This document shows, one piece after another, positions 34,454 through 42,956 of a stretch of 64,000 bases of DNA. The notes beneath the pieces are model-generated. The model saw nothing but the letters and a program-made list of their open reading frames with translations. It was not told the DNA's origin and did not search any database. Each line of letters opens with the position of its first letter. Positions within the stretch are counted from its first letter, which is position 1. Made by a program: the position numbers and the translations under genes. Source of the stretch: JANQIO01 sp043513815 (GTDB taxonomy: Bacteria; Pseudomonadota; Gammaproteobacteria; Pseudomonadales; Halieaceae); the NCBI GenBank assembly GCA_043513815.1, contig CP121313.1, positions 3,286,001-3,350,000 on the forward strand, in the 5' to 3' direction.

Positions 34454-37240
34454 ATGAAGAATTTAAAAACACGACCGGGGCGTCGCACGGCGCTTTCGCT
34501 GGGCGTAGCGCTGGCGATCGGATCACCGGGGCTGCTGGCTCAGGACGAGCTGGCCACGGTCGAGGAAGTAGTGGTAACGGGCACGCGCATCAAGGGCCTT
34601 GACCTGAAAGGCGCGAACCAGGCAATCCAGCTCAACCGCCAGGACATTCTCGACTCCGGCGCCGACAGCCTGGGCCAGCTCATGCAGGACCTGACCGTCA
34701 CCGGTGGTGGCACCGGCACCTTCTCGCCTTCCACCGGCGGGCCGCTGTCGGGGGATACGCCTGTGGGCCAGTCCTCCGTGTCACTGCGCGGTCTCGATGT
34801 GGGCTCCACGCTGACCCTGATCAACGGGCGACGGGCGACAGTCAGCTCCTTCGCCGCGGGCCAGGCGTCCTTCATCGACCTGAACTCCATACCGACTGCA
34901 GCCATTGAGCGCATCGAGATTCTGCCCACAGGCGCGTCGGCCAGCTACGGTGCGGACGCAGTCGCCGGTGTCGTCAACTACGTGCTGCGGCGCGACTATG
35001 AGGGGCTGGAGATTTCCGGCTCCTATGGCGATTCCACGGAATCCAGCAGCGACTCGCGCTACAACTTCAATATCCTGGCGGGCTGGAGCAATGAGCGCCA
35101 CAGCGTCATGGGCCTTGTCGATTACTTCAAGCGCGATGACCTTTACGACCGCGATCGCGATATCAGCCAGAACTCCGTGCGTCCCAGCCAGCAGGGCTTT
35201 TTCCCGTCCTTTAATGATCTGTTCCTCATGGTCAACGACCAGACCGAGGAGCCCCAGGACGGCGGCTGCGCCGAGGGCGATTTCGGGGTGGGCAACTTCG
35301 GTGAGTTCTGTGAAGTGGACACCAACCAGTTCACCTCAGTGTTCGACGAGTACGAAAGCATTGGCGGCGTGCTTACCTACCAGTTCAAGCCCAACGACAA
35401 GCTGACCTGGTACAACGAGCTGATCTACCAGGAGACCTCGTCGGACGGCACCAGCTCTCCGGCCAACTTCTCCCGTGCGCCGGTGGATCCAGAAAATCCC
35501 TTCTGGCCCGATGCGCTGGTGGATGACATCGTCGACGAAGGCCTGGCTGGCGACTTCAGCGACTTCTTCGGCTTCCCCATTTTCGCCTGGGGCAAGATTC
35601 CGGAACCCAGGGCTGTTGAATTCGAATCTGAAACCCTGCGCCTGGTCTCCAGCCTGGAAGTGATTCTCGATTCCGGCTGGATCGTGGAAGCTGGCGCCAC
35701 CTATGGGCGCAATGAGAACTCCCAGCGCGGCACCAGCGGGCTGGTGGTCTCGGAGGCCTTTTACAACGCCAACCTGGGTAACCTGTGCAGCGACGGCAGC
35801 ACTGTCGAGCGCTGGGATGTGGACCTGCAGCGGCCCAGCGCCAGCTTCGTGGGCGACACCTGTGAAGATGTCGGCAAAAGCACGCTCTGGTACAACACCT
35901 TCGGTGGCCAGGAGGATCAGCCGGACGGACTGCGGGACCAGCTCTATACCCAGGCCAGTCGCGACGGCGAGTCTGAAATGCTGCAGTTCGACCTGGTGGG
36001 CTCGGGCGACCTCTTTGAGTTCAACGGCCGCATGATCAAGAGCGCCTTTGGCGCCGAATGGCGCCGTGAGGAAGTGCAGGACGACCCCGCCGGTGTAGCC
36101 GTGGCCACTTCCTTCAACCCGGAACCCGTACTCGGCTTCAGCTCCACCTCGGCTGATGCAGATCGCGACCAGTGGGCGCTGTTCGCCGAATTCTATATTC
36201 CCCTGACCGACACACTGGACCTGCAGCTGGCGGGCCGCTATGACGACTACGACAGCTTTGGCGACGACTTCAACCCCAAGGTGGCGTTGCGCTGGCAGCC
36301 GCTGGAACAGATTATTCTGCGCGGCAACTACTCCACTTCATTCCGCGCACCTTCGCTGGCACAGGTCGGCGCCGGTACGCTGCTGAGTTCCTATACCGTG
36401 GATTGCCAGATGACGCCGGGGGCCTGTGACGGAGATCCGCTGGAGGACGGTGAAGCCCTGCTGTCCGAAAATGTTGCCAACGACAACCTGGAAGCGGAAA
36501 CCGCCGACACCTGGGGCTTTGGCGTGGTGCTGTCACCCACCGCGGACATCGACATCACCGTGGACTACTGGAGCATCAGCTACGACGACCGCATTGGCAT
36601 CGACGAGGATGACTTCATCCGTCGCGCACTGGGCGGCGAGTACCCGGTAGTGGGCGAAGGCGAACTGCCTACGGGCACCCCCGGCCTTGAAGTCGATGGC
36701 GGCTTCGTCACCGACGCCCACTTCGAGCTCACCAACCTGGGCACGGAAGACGTCAGCGGTGTGGACTTTACCTATAGCCAGGGCATCGATATCGGCCCGG
36801 GCAGCCTGACACTCACCGCGGACGTGACCTGGTACAACGAGTATGAGCGCCAGCCTTCACCGGCTTCTCCAAAGATCGATGAAATTGGCGAGTTCCTGTA
36901 CCCCGAGTACCTGGCCAATGCCCGCGCGCGGTACCGCTGGGGTGACTGGAGCGGATCAATCTCGGTTCGCCATGTCGACGAGTACAAGGACGACCCTTCC
37001 AATCGCACCCTGGAAGCCGTCGGCCTGCCCGCCAATACCCAGGTCGACGTTGATTCCTGGACCGCCTGGGACCTCAACTTCTCCTACGACTTCAGCGACC
37101 GCAGCTTCGTACAGCTCAACGTGCGCAATATGTTCGATGAGGAACCGCCCCTGGTGCTGGGCCTGAGCTCGAATGTTGACCAGATCAACCACAGCTCCAT
37201 GGGCCGCTTTATCACCCTCAGCGCCACCTACGGCTTCTGA
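34454..37240 (+). CDS. TonB-dependent outer-membrane receptor
   Basis: A 928-residue receptor. The signal peptide (MKNLKTRPGRRTALSLGVAL and on to GLLAQ) is followed by a plug domain with EEVVVTGTRIKG, ETL-type NRQDILDSGADSLGQLMQDL, VSLRGLDVGSTLTLINGRR and the end of the plug ASYGADAVAGVVNYVLRRD. A long 22-strand barrel ends in ITLSATYGF with the terminal Phe needed for assembly. Such receptors import large or scarce ligands with energy from TonB. The neighbours suggest beta-aspartyl peptides as ligand. AAAAGGGG lies before ATG 34454. It overlaps the peptidase gene by one base (TGATG). Confidence 0.93.
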   Translation: MKNLKTRPGRRTALSLGVALAIGSPGLLAQDELATVEEVVVTGTRIKGLDLKGANQAIQLNRQDILDSGADSLGQLMQDLTVTGGGTGTFSPSTGGPLSGDTPVGQSSVSLRGLDVGSTLTLINGRRATVSSFAAGQASFIDLNSIPTAAIERIEILPTGASASYGADAVAGVVNYVLRRDYEGLEISGSYGDSTESSSDSRYNFNILAGWSNERHSVMGLVDYFKRDDLYDRDRDISQNSVRPSQQGFFPSFNDLFLMVNDQTEEPQDGGCAEGDFGVGNFGEFCEVDTNQFTSVFDEYESIGGVLTYQFKPNDKLTWYNELIYQETSSDGTSSPANFSRAPVDPENPFWPDALVDDIVDEGLAGDFSDFFGFPIFAWGKIPEPRAVEFESETLRLVSSLEVILDSGWIVEAGATYGRNENSQRGTSGLVVSEAFYNANLGNLCSDGSTVERWDVDLQRPSASFVGDTCEDVGKSTLWYNTFGGQEDQPDGLRDQLYTQASRDGESEMLQFDLVGSGDLFEFNGRMIKSAFGAEWRREEVQDDPAGVAVATSFNPEPVLGFSSTSADADRDQWALFAEFYIPLTDTLDLQLAGRYDDYDSFGDDFNPKVALRWQPLEQIILRGNYSTSFRAPSLAQVGAGTLLSSYTVDCQMTPGACDGDPLEDGEALLSENVANDNLEAETADTWGFGVVLSPTADIDITVDYWSISYDDRIGIDEDDFIRRALGGEYPVVGEGELPTGTPGLEVDGGFVTDAHFELTNLGTEDVSGVDFTYSQGIDIGPGSLTLTADVTWYNEYERQPSPASPKIDEIGEFLYPEYLANARARYRWGDWSGSISVRHVDEYKDDPSNRTLEAVGLPANTQVDVDSWTAWDLNFSYDFSDRSFVQLNVRNMFDEEPPLVLGLSSNVDQINHSSMGRFITLSATYGF

Positions 37241-38457
37241 TGCGAGGTCTGCTGCTAGCCCTGCTGCTGGTCACCGGCGCAACGCCGGTGGCCGCCGACC
37301 TGCTGATCGTTGGCGGCGCCCTGAAATCCGACAATGCCGAGATCTACCAGGCATTCGTCCAGGGCTTGCTGCCTGAAGGTCCGGTGATCATCATCCCCGC
37401 CGCCAGCGGCTCCCCGGCGCGGTCTGCGGCCGCCTTTGCGGGTGACCTCAAGGCCTACGGTGTGGCACCGGAGCGCATCAGGATCTTTCCACTGGCGGTG
37501 CGTGACGATGCCGAGACGCCCAACGTCGATGAAAGTGAATGGCGCGACAATGCCTGGGATACAGACCTGCTGGCCGGCCTGCAGCAGGCGGCGGGCGTCT
37601 GGTTTACCGGCGGAGATCAAATGCGTATTGCCAGCACCATGCTGGGTGACAAGGGCAGGGAATCCCCCCTGCTTGTACTGCTGCGCTCCCGACTCAGTGC
37701 CGGGGCGATGGTGGGCGGTACCAGTGCCGGCGCGGCAATCATGAGTCGCCATATGATCACAGGCGGGTCGAGTTTCGAGGCGTTGCAGGGTCCGCTGAAG
37801 GATTACCAGGCGATAGAAGAACAGGAAAGCGGCCACCTGAGCCTGCACGTCGGCCTGGGGTTTCTCCCGCAGGGGCTGGTGGACCAGCATTTCGATCGCA
37901 AGGCCCGGCTGGGCCGACTGGTGCGGGCTCTGTCTGCCACCGGTGACCAGCGCGGATTCGGTGTCGACGAAGACACCGCACTCCACGTTGTTCAGGGCAC
38001 GCAGCGCGCACGGGTGCTGGGCCGGGGTACCGTCACTGTGATCGACGCCAGCGATGTCAGCTATGATTTCGAAGGCACAGACCTGGCATCGAACCTGCGC
38101 ATATCGGTGCTGCCCTCGGGGTCGCTGTTTTCACTGTTCGATCTCAAGCTGATCGATCCCGCCGGTGAGCAGACTGTTGGCAATGAGTACTTCAGGCACC
38201 CGGTGCAAACCGGTGGCGGCATGGCGTTCGCCAATCAGCAGCTGCCGGAATTATTGGGTAACGATCTGCTGGACAATAGCGCTACCCGGTCCGTAAGCCG
38301 GATTAGTCTGGATGATTCCGGGCGTGCACTGTTCTACCGGTTCGCACAGACGGACAACAGCCAGGCCTGGTATGACCGCACAGCCGCCCACGTCCGCTAT
38401 ACGGCTGCCGAAGTGCGGCTGGACATATTCCGTCGATCGGTGAAATTCTCCCCCTGA
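37240..38457 (+). CDS. exported cyanophycinase-like S51 peptidase
   Basis: A 405-residue protein with a signal peptide (MRGLLLALLLVTGATPVAAD), so it acts in the periplasm or outside. The S51 fold motifs are present: the nucleophile Ser162 in GGTSAGAA, His217 in VDQHFDRKARLGRL, and Glu244 in FGVDEDTAL, all typical of cyanophycinase, which cuts cyanophycin (multi-L-arginyl-poly-L-aspartate) to beta-Asp-Arg. About 130 residues of beta-rich C-terminus follow the core, longer than in cytoplasmic CphB. It is the last gene of the operon, overlapping the receptor stop. An S51 peptidase with other aspartyl substrates is the alternative. Confidence 0.83.
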   Translation: MRGLLLALLLVTGATPVAADLLIVGGALKSDNAEIYQAFVQGLLPEGPVIIIPAASGSPARSAAAFAGDLKAYGVAPERIRIFPLAVRDDAETPNVDESEWRDNAWDTDLLAGLQQAAGVWFTGGDQMRIASTMLGDKGRESPLLVLLRSRLSAGAMVGGTSAGAAIMSRHMITGGSSFEALQGPLKDYQAIEEQESGHLSLHVGLGFLPQGLVDQHFDRKARLGRLVRALSATGDQRGFGVDEDTALHVVQGTQRARVLGRGTVTVIDASDVSYDFEGTDLASNLRISVLPSGSLFSLFDLKLIDPAGEQTVGNEYFRHPVQTGGGMAFANQQLPELLGNDLLDNSATRSVSRISLDDSGRALFYRFAQTDNSQAWYDRTAAHVRYTAAEVRLDIFRRSVKFSP

Positions 38458-38487
38458 AGCGGCGGCGGCCCACCTGGCCGCGCCGCT
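38458..38487 (+). terminator. GC-rich hairpin at operon end
   Basis: AGCGGCGGCGGCC and GGCCGCGCCGCT pair over 12 positions with one bulge around a CACCT loop, directly after the peptidase stop. No T tract follows, so it might be a 3'-end stabiliser or a rho-dependent site. Confidence 0.45.
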
Positions 38488-38648
38488 AACCCTGCTCGCG
38501 CTGTCCCCCCAGTGGTCTATCCTTAGATTGTACAAGGCACACTTCGCTGGCCGTGTGGCCACTATTTGCCGCGCCGGCGAGCCCAACAACAAGCGATCCA
38601 ATTCCGCCCCGCTACTGTACCGAGCGACCGGATTCGATCCGGAGCGAC

Positions 38649-39428
38649 ATGCCAGTGAGTGACTTCCTGTCCAGATATCCTGAGCTCGTCGCGATTCTGC
38701 TGGCGGTCGCCGGCGTCCTGTTGGCCAGGCTGCTTTCAGCAGTCAGCGGCCGAGCCCTCGATGGGCTGGCTAACACCCTTCGTAGAGTCGCTCCAGAACG
38801 ATTACAGGACCTGGATTTCTCCGGCATACAGCCCCTGGCAAAGGGGCTGGTGTACTTCACCACCCTGCTGATCTTCCTGCTGCTGGCTCTGCGAGCGCTC
38901 AGCATATCGGTGGTTGGCCAGTGGCTGGACGCGTTGGCGGCGTACGTGCCGCAGCTGATACTGGCCGCCATCATCATCCTGGCCGGCTACCTGCTGGGGC
39001 TGGTGAGTCGCAGCGCGGTCGCAGGTGCCACCGGCGCCAGTCCCGATCAGCTATTACCGCGACTGACACAGCTACTGATAGTCACCGCAGCGGCACTGAC
39101 CGGGCTGGGTCAGCTGGCCATTGATATCTCTTTCATCACCGATGTTATTGTGCTGCTGCTTGCCACTACCCTGGGGGGGCTGGCCCTCTCCTTTGCCCTG
39201 GGCAGCCGACAGCTGGTAGAAAACCTGCTGGCGCGACGCGGCCTGGAACGCTACAGGATCGGCCGCCGTATCCGCGTAGATGATATTGAAGGCGAAATCA
39301 TCGAAGTGCTCGACACCGCCGTGGTGGTCGAGTCCGAAGAGGGTATCACCATGATTCCGGCGGCCCGCTTTGCTGCCAGCAGTGTCACCATCCTGCCTTC
39401 TGTAGAGCGAGAATCCAATGAACACTGA
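38649..39428 (+). CDS. MscS-like small membrane channel protein
   Basis: A 259-residue membrane protein: about four to five helices (ELVAILLAVAGVLLARLLSA, GLVYFTTLLIFLLLALRAL, PQLILAAIIILAGYLLGLVS, VIVLLLATTLGGLALSFALG) and then a short beta domain IGRRIRVDDIEGEIIEVLDT, AVVVESEEGITMIPAARFA. This matches the pore helix and the start of the beta domain of mechanosensitive channels, but the C-terminal alpha/beta vestibule is missing, as in several conserved TM-helix proteins near transporters. ATG 38649 follows GGAG. It overlaps the next gene by 11 bases. Confidence 0.7.
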   Translation: MPVSDFLSRYPELVAILLAVAGVLLARLLSAVSGRALDGLANTLRRVAPERLQDLDFSGIQPLAKGLVYFTTLLIFLLLALRALSISVVGQWLDALAAYVPQLILAAIIILAGYLLGLVSRSAVAGATGASPDQLLPRLTQLLIVTAAALTGLGQLAIDISFITDVIVLLLATTLGGLALSFALGSRQLVENLLARRGLERYRIGRRIRVDDIEGEIIEVLDTAVVVESEEGITMIPAARFAASSVTILPSVERESNEH

Positions 39429-40230
39429 CCCGCTGCTGGAAGACTTTGCCGCCAGCCAACCGCGGGAAATGTCGGCTTTGCTGGCAGACGCCGATCCACA
39501 GGAGGTCTGTGGGCTGCTGCGCCAGTTGCCCGCCGCAACGGCCGCCAGGCTGGCTGCAAACCTGCCCAGCCGGCAGCTGTCGCGGGCGCTAAAGCAACTG
39601 GCGGCTTCAGAGGTGGGAGAGCTGCTTTGCAGTGCGGGCCACGAGGACGCCATTTCACTGGTGTCGCTGCTGTCCGAGAGCCGCTACGTCGACATTCTCG
39701 ACGCCTGCCCCGCATCGCGACGAAAGCAGTTGCGCAGACTGTTTGAGCTACCGTCCCAGAGCCTGGGAGCCTTCGCGTCTCCCAACTACATCAGGGTCCA
39801 GGTCGATCTGGGTTGTGCGGCCTTCATGCAGCAGCTTCAGTCACACGAAGAAGAGTTCCAGCTGCCGATCTACGCGGTCAACAGCGACGGCAAGTACGTT
39901 GGCGAAGTGAATCCCATCGCCGTTATCGCACGCAAGAACCAGAAGTCTCTTATTGGCGACATCGTCCGCGAAGTGGAGCCCCTCAGTGGCCAACTCAGTA
40001 TTACCGCGGCACTCAAGTCACGACAGTGGACGCGCCACCGGTTTCTGCCTGTGGTGGACGGCAAGGACCGCTTGCTGGGATCGGTACAGCGTCACACGCT
40101 GATCAAACATGCCCCCAGAACTCGCACCGAGAGCTACGGGTTCGAGCGCGCAATTACGGATGTCGCGCTGAGCTACTTTGAATTCTTCGAGCGCATGCTG
40201 AAGCTGCTCTTCACGGGCAAGCTGTCGTGA
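39418..40230 (+). CDS. soluble MgtE-N / CBS domain protein
   Basis: A 270-residue protein that has the cytoplasmic half of MgtE only. The first 120 residues are a run of short helices like the MgtE N domain (LLADADPQEVCGLLRQLPAA, LPSRQLSRALKQLAASEVGE), followed by a CBS pair (FQLPIYAVNSDGKYVGEVNP, RFLPVVDGKDRLLGSVQR). No transmembrane segment follows. In MgtE these domains close the channel when magnesium binds. It may be a regulatory subunit of the full MgtE encoded next. Starts and stops overlap with both neighbours (11 and 3-4 bases). Confidence 0.75.
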   Translation: MNTDPLLEDFAASQPREMSALLADADPQEVCGLLRQLPAATAARLAANLPSRQLSRALKQLAASEVGELLCSAGHEDAISLVSLLSESRYVDILDACPASRRKQLRRLFELPSQSLGAFASPNYIRVQVDLGCAAFMQQLQSHEEEFQLPIYAVNSDGKYVGEVNPIAVIARKNQKSLIGDIVREVEPLSGQLSITAALKSRQWTRHRFLPVVDGKDRLLGSVQRHTLIKHAPRTRTESYGFERAITDVALSYFEFFERMLKLLFTGKLS

Positions 40231-41513
40231 CACTTGCCCAAACGCTTCACGAGCAATACCTGCAACGTTTTCCGGCCCAGGCCGCCAGGGTCATTGAGCA
40301 GGCGCCCGATCTGCTGCCACAACTCGACCACCTGTCCGGGCAGAGCCTGTTGATGCTGTTTGAGCACGTGGATCCTGCGCACCTGAAGCCCCTGTTCCTG
40401 TTGTTGAATCTACAGCAGCAGCGGGATGTGCTGCAGGGAGCCAGCATCCGCACGGCACTGCACATCCTGGGCAGCCTGTCCGAGGAAGAGCGCGCCGCCA
40501 TGCTGGCAGGACTGCAGCGAACACTGGCAGACGAGCTGAGCAGGCTGATGAATTTCCCCGAGGGTACGGCGGGCTGGTTCATGGATCGTGTTGCCAACCA
40601 CTACCGACCCGACCAGAGCGTCAGTGAGGCACTGGCCCTGCTGCGCAAGTCGCAGTCAAGGTCGTTGCGCTCGCTGCACCTGACGGATCAGTCAGGCAAA
40701 CTTATGGGCCGGGTGGATGTGCAGGGCATGGCCCTGGCGGAGCCCGAGGCTCTGATGTCAGAGCTGCTGCAACCCGTTGGCGCCGTCGCCTACCTCACCT
40801 CAACGGAGAAAGACCTCGTCGACCAGTTTGACCAGTTCCGCGTCGACTCCATCCCGGTGATCGACCAGGAGAACAAGCTGCTGGGCGTGGTTCGCTATGC
40901 CAACCTGTTCGAGGCGGCGGAGAAAGCCGCCACCTCGAGCATGCAGCGCATGGTGGGTGCCAGCGCCGAGGAGCGCGCCCTGTCTACACCGCTGTTCGCG
41001 GTCAAGCGCCGCCTGTTCTGGCTGCATATCAATCTGGTGACCGCTTTCCTGGCGGCTGCCGTGGTCGGGTTGTTCGAATCCACCATTGCGCAGTTTACGG
41101 CTCTTGCCATACTGCTGCCGGTGGTGGCGGGACAATCCGGGAACGCCGGCTCCCAGGCTCTGGCGGTCACCATGCGTGGCCTGACCCTCAAGGAAATCAC
41201 CGGCATGCACTGGAAGGCCGTGCTACGCAAGGAGGTACAAATCGGGCTGATCAACGGTTCTGCGTTGGCGCTCACCTGCGGAGCAGGCGTTTTTCTCTGG
41301 AGTCAGTCCCTGGGCCTGGCCATCGTGATTGCTATCGCCATGGTCACGGCAATGATAATGGCGGGCATTTCCGGAGCCCTGGTACCGATCATCCTGATGC
41401 GCGTGGGCCAGGATCCCGCCACCGCCTCATCCATCATCCTGACAACGGTGACCGATGTGTCTGGTTTCCTTGCGTTTCTCGGCACGGCTACCCTGCTGTC
41501 CTCGATTCTTTGA
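40227..41513 (+). CDS. mgtE: magnesium transporter MgtE
   Basis: A 428-residue magnesium channel: N domain (residues about 10-120), CBS pair (about 130-250, with DSIPVIDQENKLLGVVRY), and the five-helix membrane domain with the conserved pore motif VVAGQSGNAGSQALAVTMRG and a final TTVTDVSGFLAFLG, where the Asp belongs to the magnesium selectivity region. It begins at GTG 40227, overlapping the previous stop (GTGA). It is the third gene of an MscS-like/MgtE-N/MgtE operon. Confidence 0.93.
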   Translation: MTLAQTLHEQYLQRFPAQAARVIEQAPDLLPQLDHLSGQSLLMLFEHVDPAHLKPLFLLLNLQQQRDVLQGASIRTALHILGSLSEEERAAMLAGLQRTLADELSRLMNFPEGTAGWFMDRVANHYRPDQSVSEALALLRKSQSRSLRSLHLTDQSGKLMGRVDVQGMALAEPEALMSELLQPVGAVAYLTSTEKDLVDQFDQFRVDSIPVIDQENKLLGVVRYANLFEAAEKAATSSMQRMVGASAEERALSTPLFAVKRRLFWLHINLVTAFLAAAVVGLFESTIAQFTALAILLPVVAGQSGNAGSQALAVTMRGLTLKEITGMHWKAVLRKEVQIGLINGSALALTCGAGVFLWSQSLGLAIVIAIAMVTAMIMAGISGALVPIILMRVGQDPATASSIILTTVTDVSGFLAFLGTATLLSSIL

Positions 41514-41692
41514 GCAGCGGCCTGCAGCCACTGCGGTGAACTGCGGCGATACGGGACATCCGGCGCCGAAGTGACAGCGGACAGCTGGGCAACAGCCGTC
41601 AGACTGAGATTTTGATCCGGGTATACTACGCTCCGGTCTATTGAAACATTCCCCTTTGCGTCCAGTGACGCATAAAACAAAAGGTACACACC

Positions 41693-42883
41693 ATGAAACT
41701 AGCCATTCTGTCCTGCGGCCCCAACGCCTACAGTACCCGGCGTCTGAAGGAAGCTGCCCTGGATCGCGGGGCGGACGTCAAGGTCCTCAACACGCTGAAA
41801 TTTGCCATCGACCTGCAGGCGGGCTCGCCGGATCTTTACTACCGGCAGAAGGTGTTGAGCGAGTATGACGCCGTGTTGCCGAGAATCGGTGCCTCCATCA
41901 CCTACTACGGCACGGCGGTAGTGAGGCAGTTTCAGGAAATGGACGTATTCTGCGCCAACACCGCCCACGGTATCGTCAATTCGCGGGACAAGTTGCGCAG
42001 CCTGCAGATTCTGAGCCGACACCATATCGGCATTCCCCGCACCACCTTTGTTCGCGACAAGCGCGACGTTATACCGGCGATCGAGCGCGTCGGTGGAGCA
42101 CCCGTGATTATCAAGCTGATCGAGGGCACACAGGGCATTGGCGTGTTGCTGGCGGAAACCGTCAAGGCAGCCGAGTCGATCATTGAGTTGCTGCAAAGTC
42201 AGAAACAGAACGTGCTGGTGCAAAAGTTTGTCGCCGAAAGCAAGGGTAAGGACATCCGGGCCTTTGTAGTTGGCGACCAGGTGGTCGCCGCCATGCGACG
42301 GGTGGCCCAGGGCCAGGAGTTCCGCAGCAATGTGCATCGCGGTGGCATTGCCGAAGCCGTGGAACTGGACGAAAAATACCGCGAGACCGCAGTGCGTTCG
42401 GCACAGATTCTTGGCCTTCGCGTCGCCGGCGTGGATATGCTGGAAGGCAAGGATGGCCCGCAAATCATGGAGGTAAACTCCTCACCGGGACTGGAAGGCA
42501 TCGAGTCCTGCACCGGACTTGACGTGGCCGGCGCCGTGATCGACTACATCGCCGCCCAGGTCGACTTCCCGGAGATCGACCTGCGCCAGCGCCTGACGGT
42601 CAGCAAAGGCTACGGCGTCACCGAAATCTATGTGCCCGAGGGCGCCAAGTTCGTGGGCATGACCATCCAGGAAACCGGTTTACGGGAACAGGACATCAAC
42701 GTGCTGACCCTCTACCGCGGCAACAAGGTGATACCCAACCCGCGCAACGACCGGGTGCTGGAGGCAGAGGACAAGTTGCTGTGCTTCGGCAAGCTGGAAG
42801 CCATGCGCGGCATGATTCCCGGCAAGACCCGTCGCCGACGCCGGCCCACGGTCAAGGACCTGCCGGCCCAGCCCACGGACTGA
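41693..42883 (+). CDS. rimK: RimK-type ATP-grasp glutamate ligase with TrkA-C domain
   Basis: A 396-residue protein. Residues 1-295 are a RimK ligase (MKLAILSCGPNAYSTRRLKE start, GTQGIGVLLAETVKAAESII ATP-binding loop, GKDIRAFVVGDQVVAAMRR, and the metal site IMEVNSSPGLEGIE). RimK adds glutamates to the C-terminus of ribosomal protein S6. The last 100 residues (VTEIYVPEGAKFVGMTIQET, NVLTLYRGNKVIPNPRNDRV, LEAEDKLLCFG) are a TrkA-C/RCK-C domain, usually a ligand-binding regulator of K+ channels. The fusion suggests that ligase activity responds to a nucleotide or ion. AAGG lies nine bases before ATG 41693. Confidence 0.85.
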   Translation: MKLAILSCGPNAYSTRRLKEAALDRGADVKVLNTLKFAIDLQAGSPDLYYRQKVLSEYDAVLPRIGASITYYGTAVVRQFQEMDVFCANTAHGIVNSRDKLRSLQILSRHHIGIPRTTFVRDKRDVIPAIERVGGAPVIIKLIEGTQGIGVLLAETVKAAESIIELLQSQKQNVLVQKFVAESKGKDIRAFVVGDQVVAAMRRVAQGQEFRSNVHRGGIAEAVELDEKYRETAVRSAQILGLRVAGVDMLEGKDGPQIMEVNSSPGLEGIESCTGLDVAGAVIDYIAAQVDFPEIDLRQRLTVSKGYGVTEIYVPEGAKFVGMTIQETGLREQDINVLTLYRGNKVIPNPRNDRVLEAEDKLLCFGKLEAMRGMIPGKTRRRRRPTVKDLPAQPTD

Positions 42884-42956
42884 AAGAATCCGTTGCTAGT
42901 GCTGTCAGGCCGCTGCTGTCTCCAGGGCACCAGTGGCCTCTGGAATTCTGGATTCG

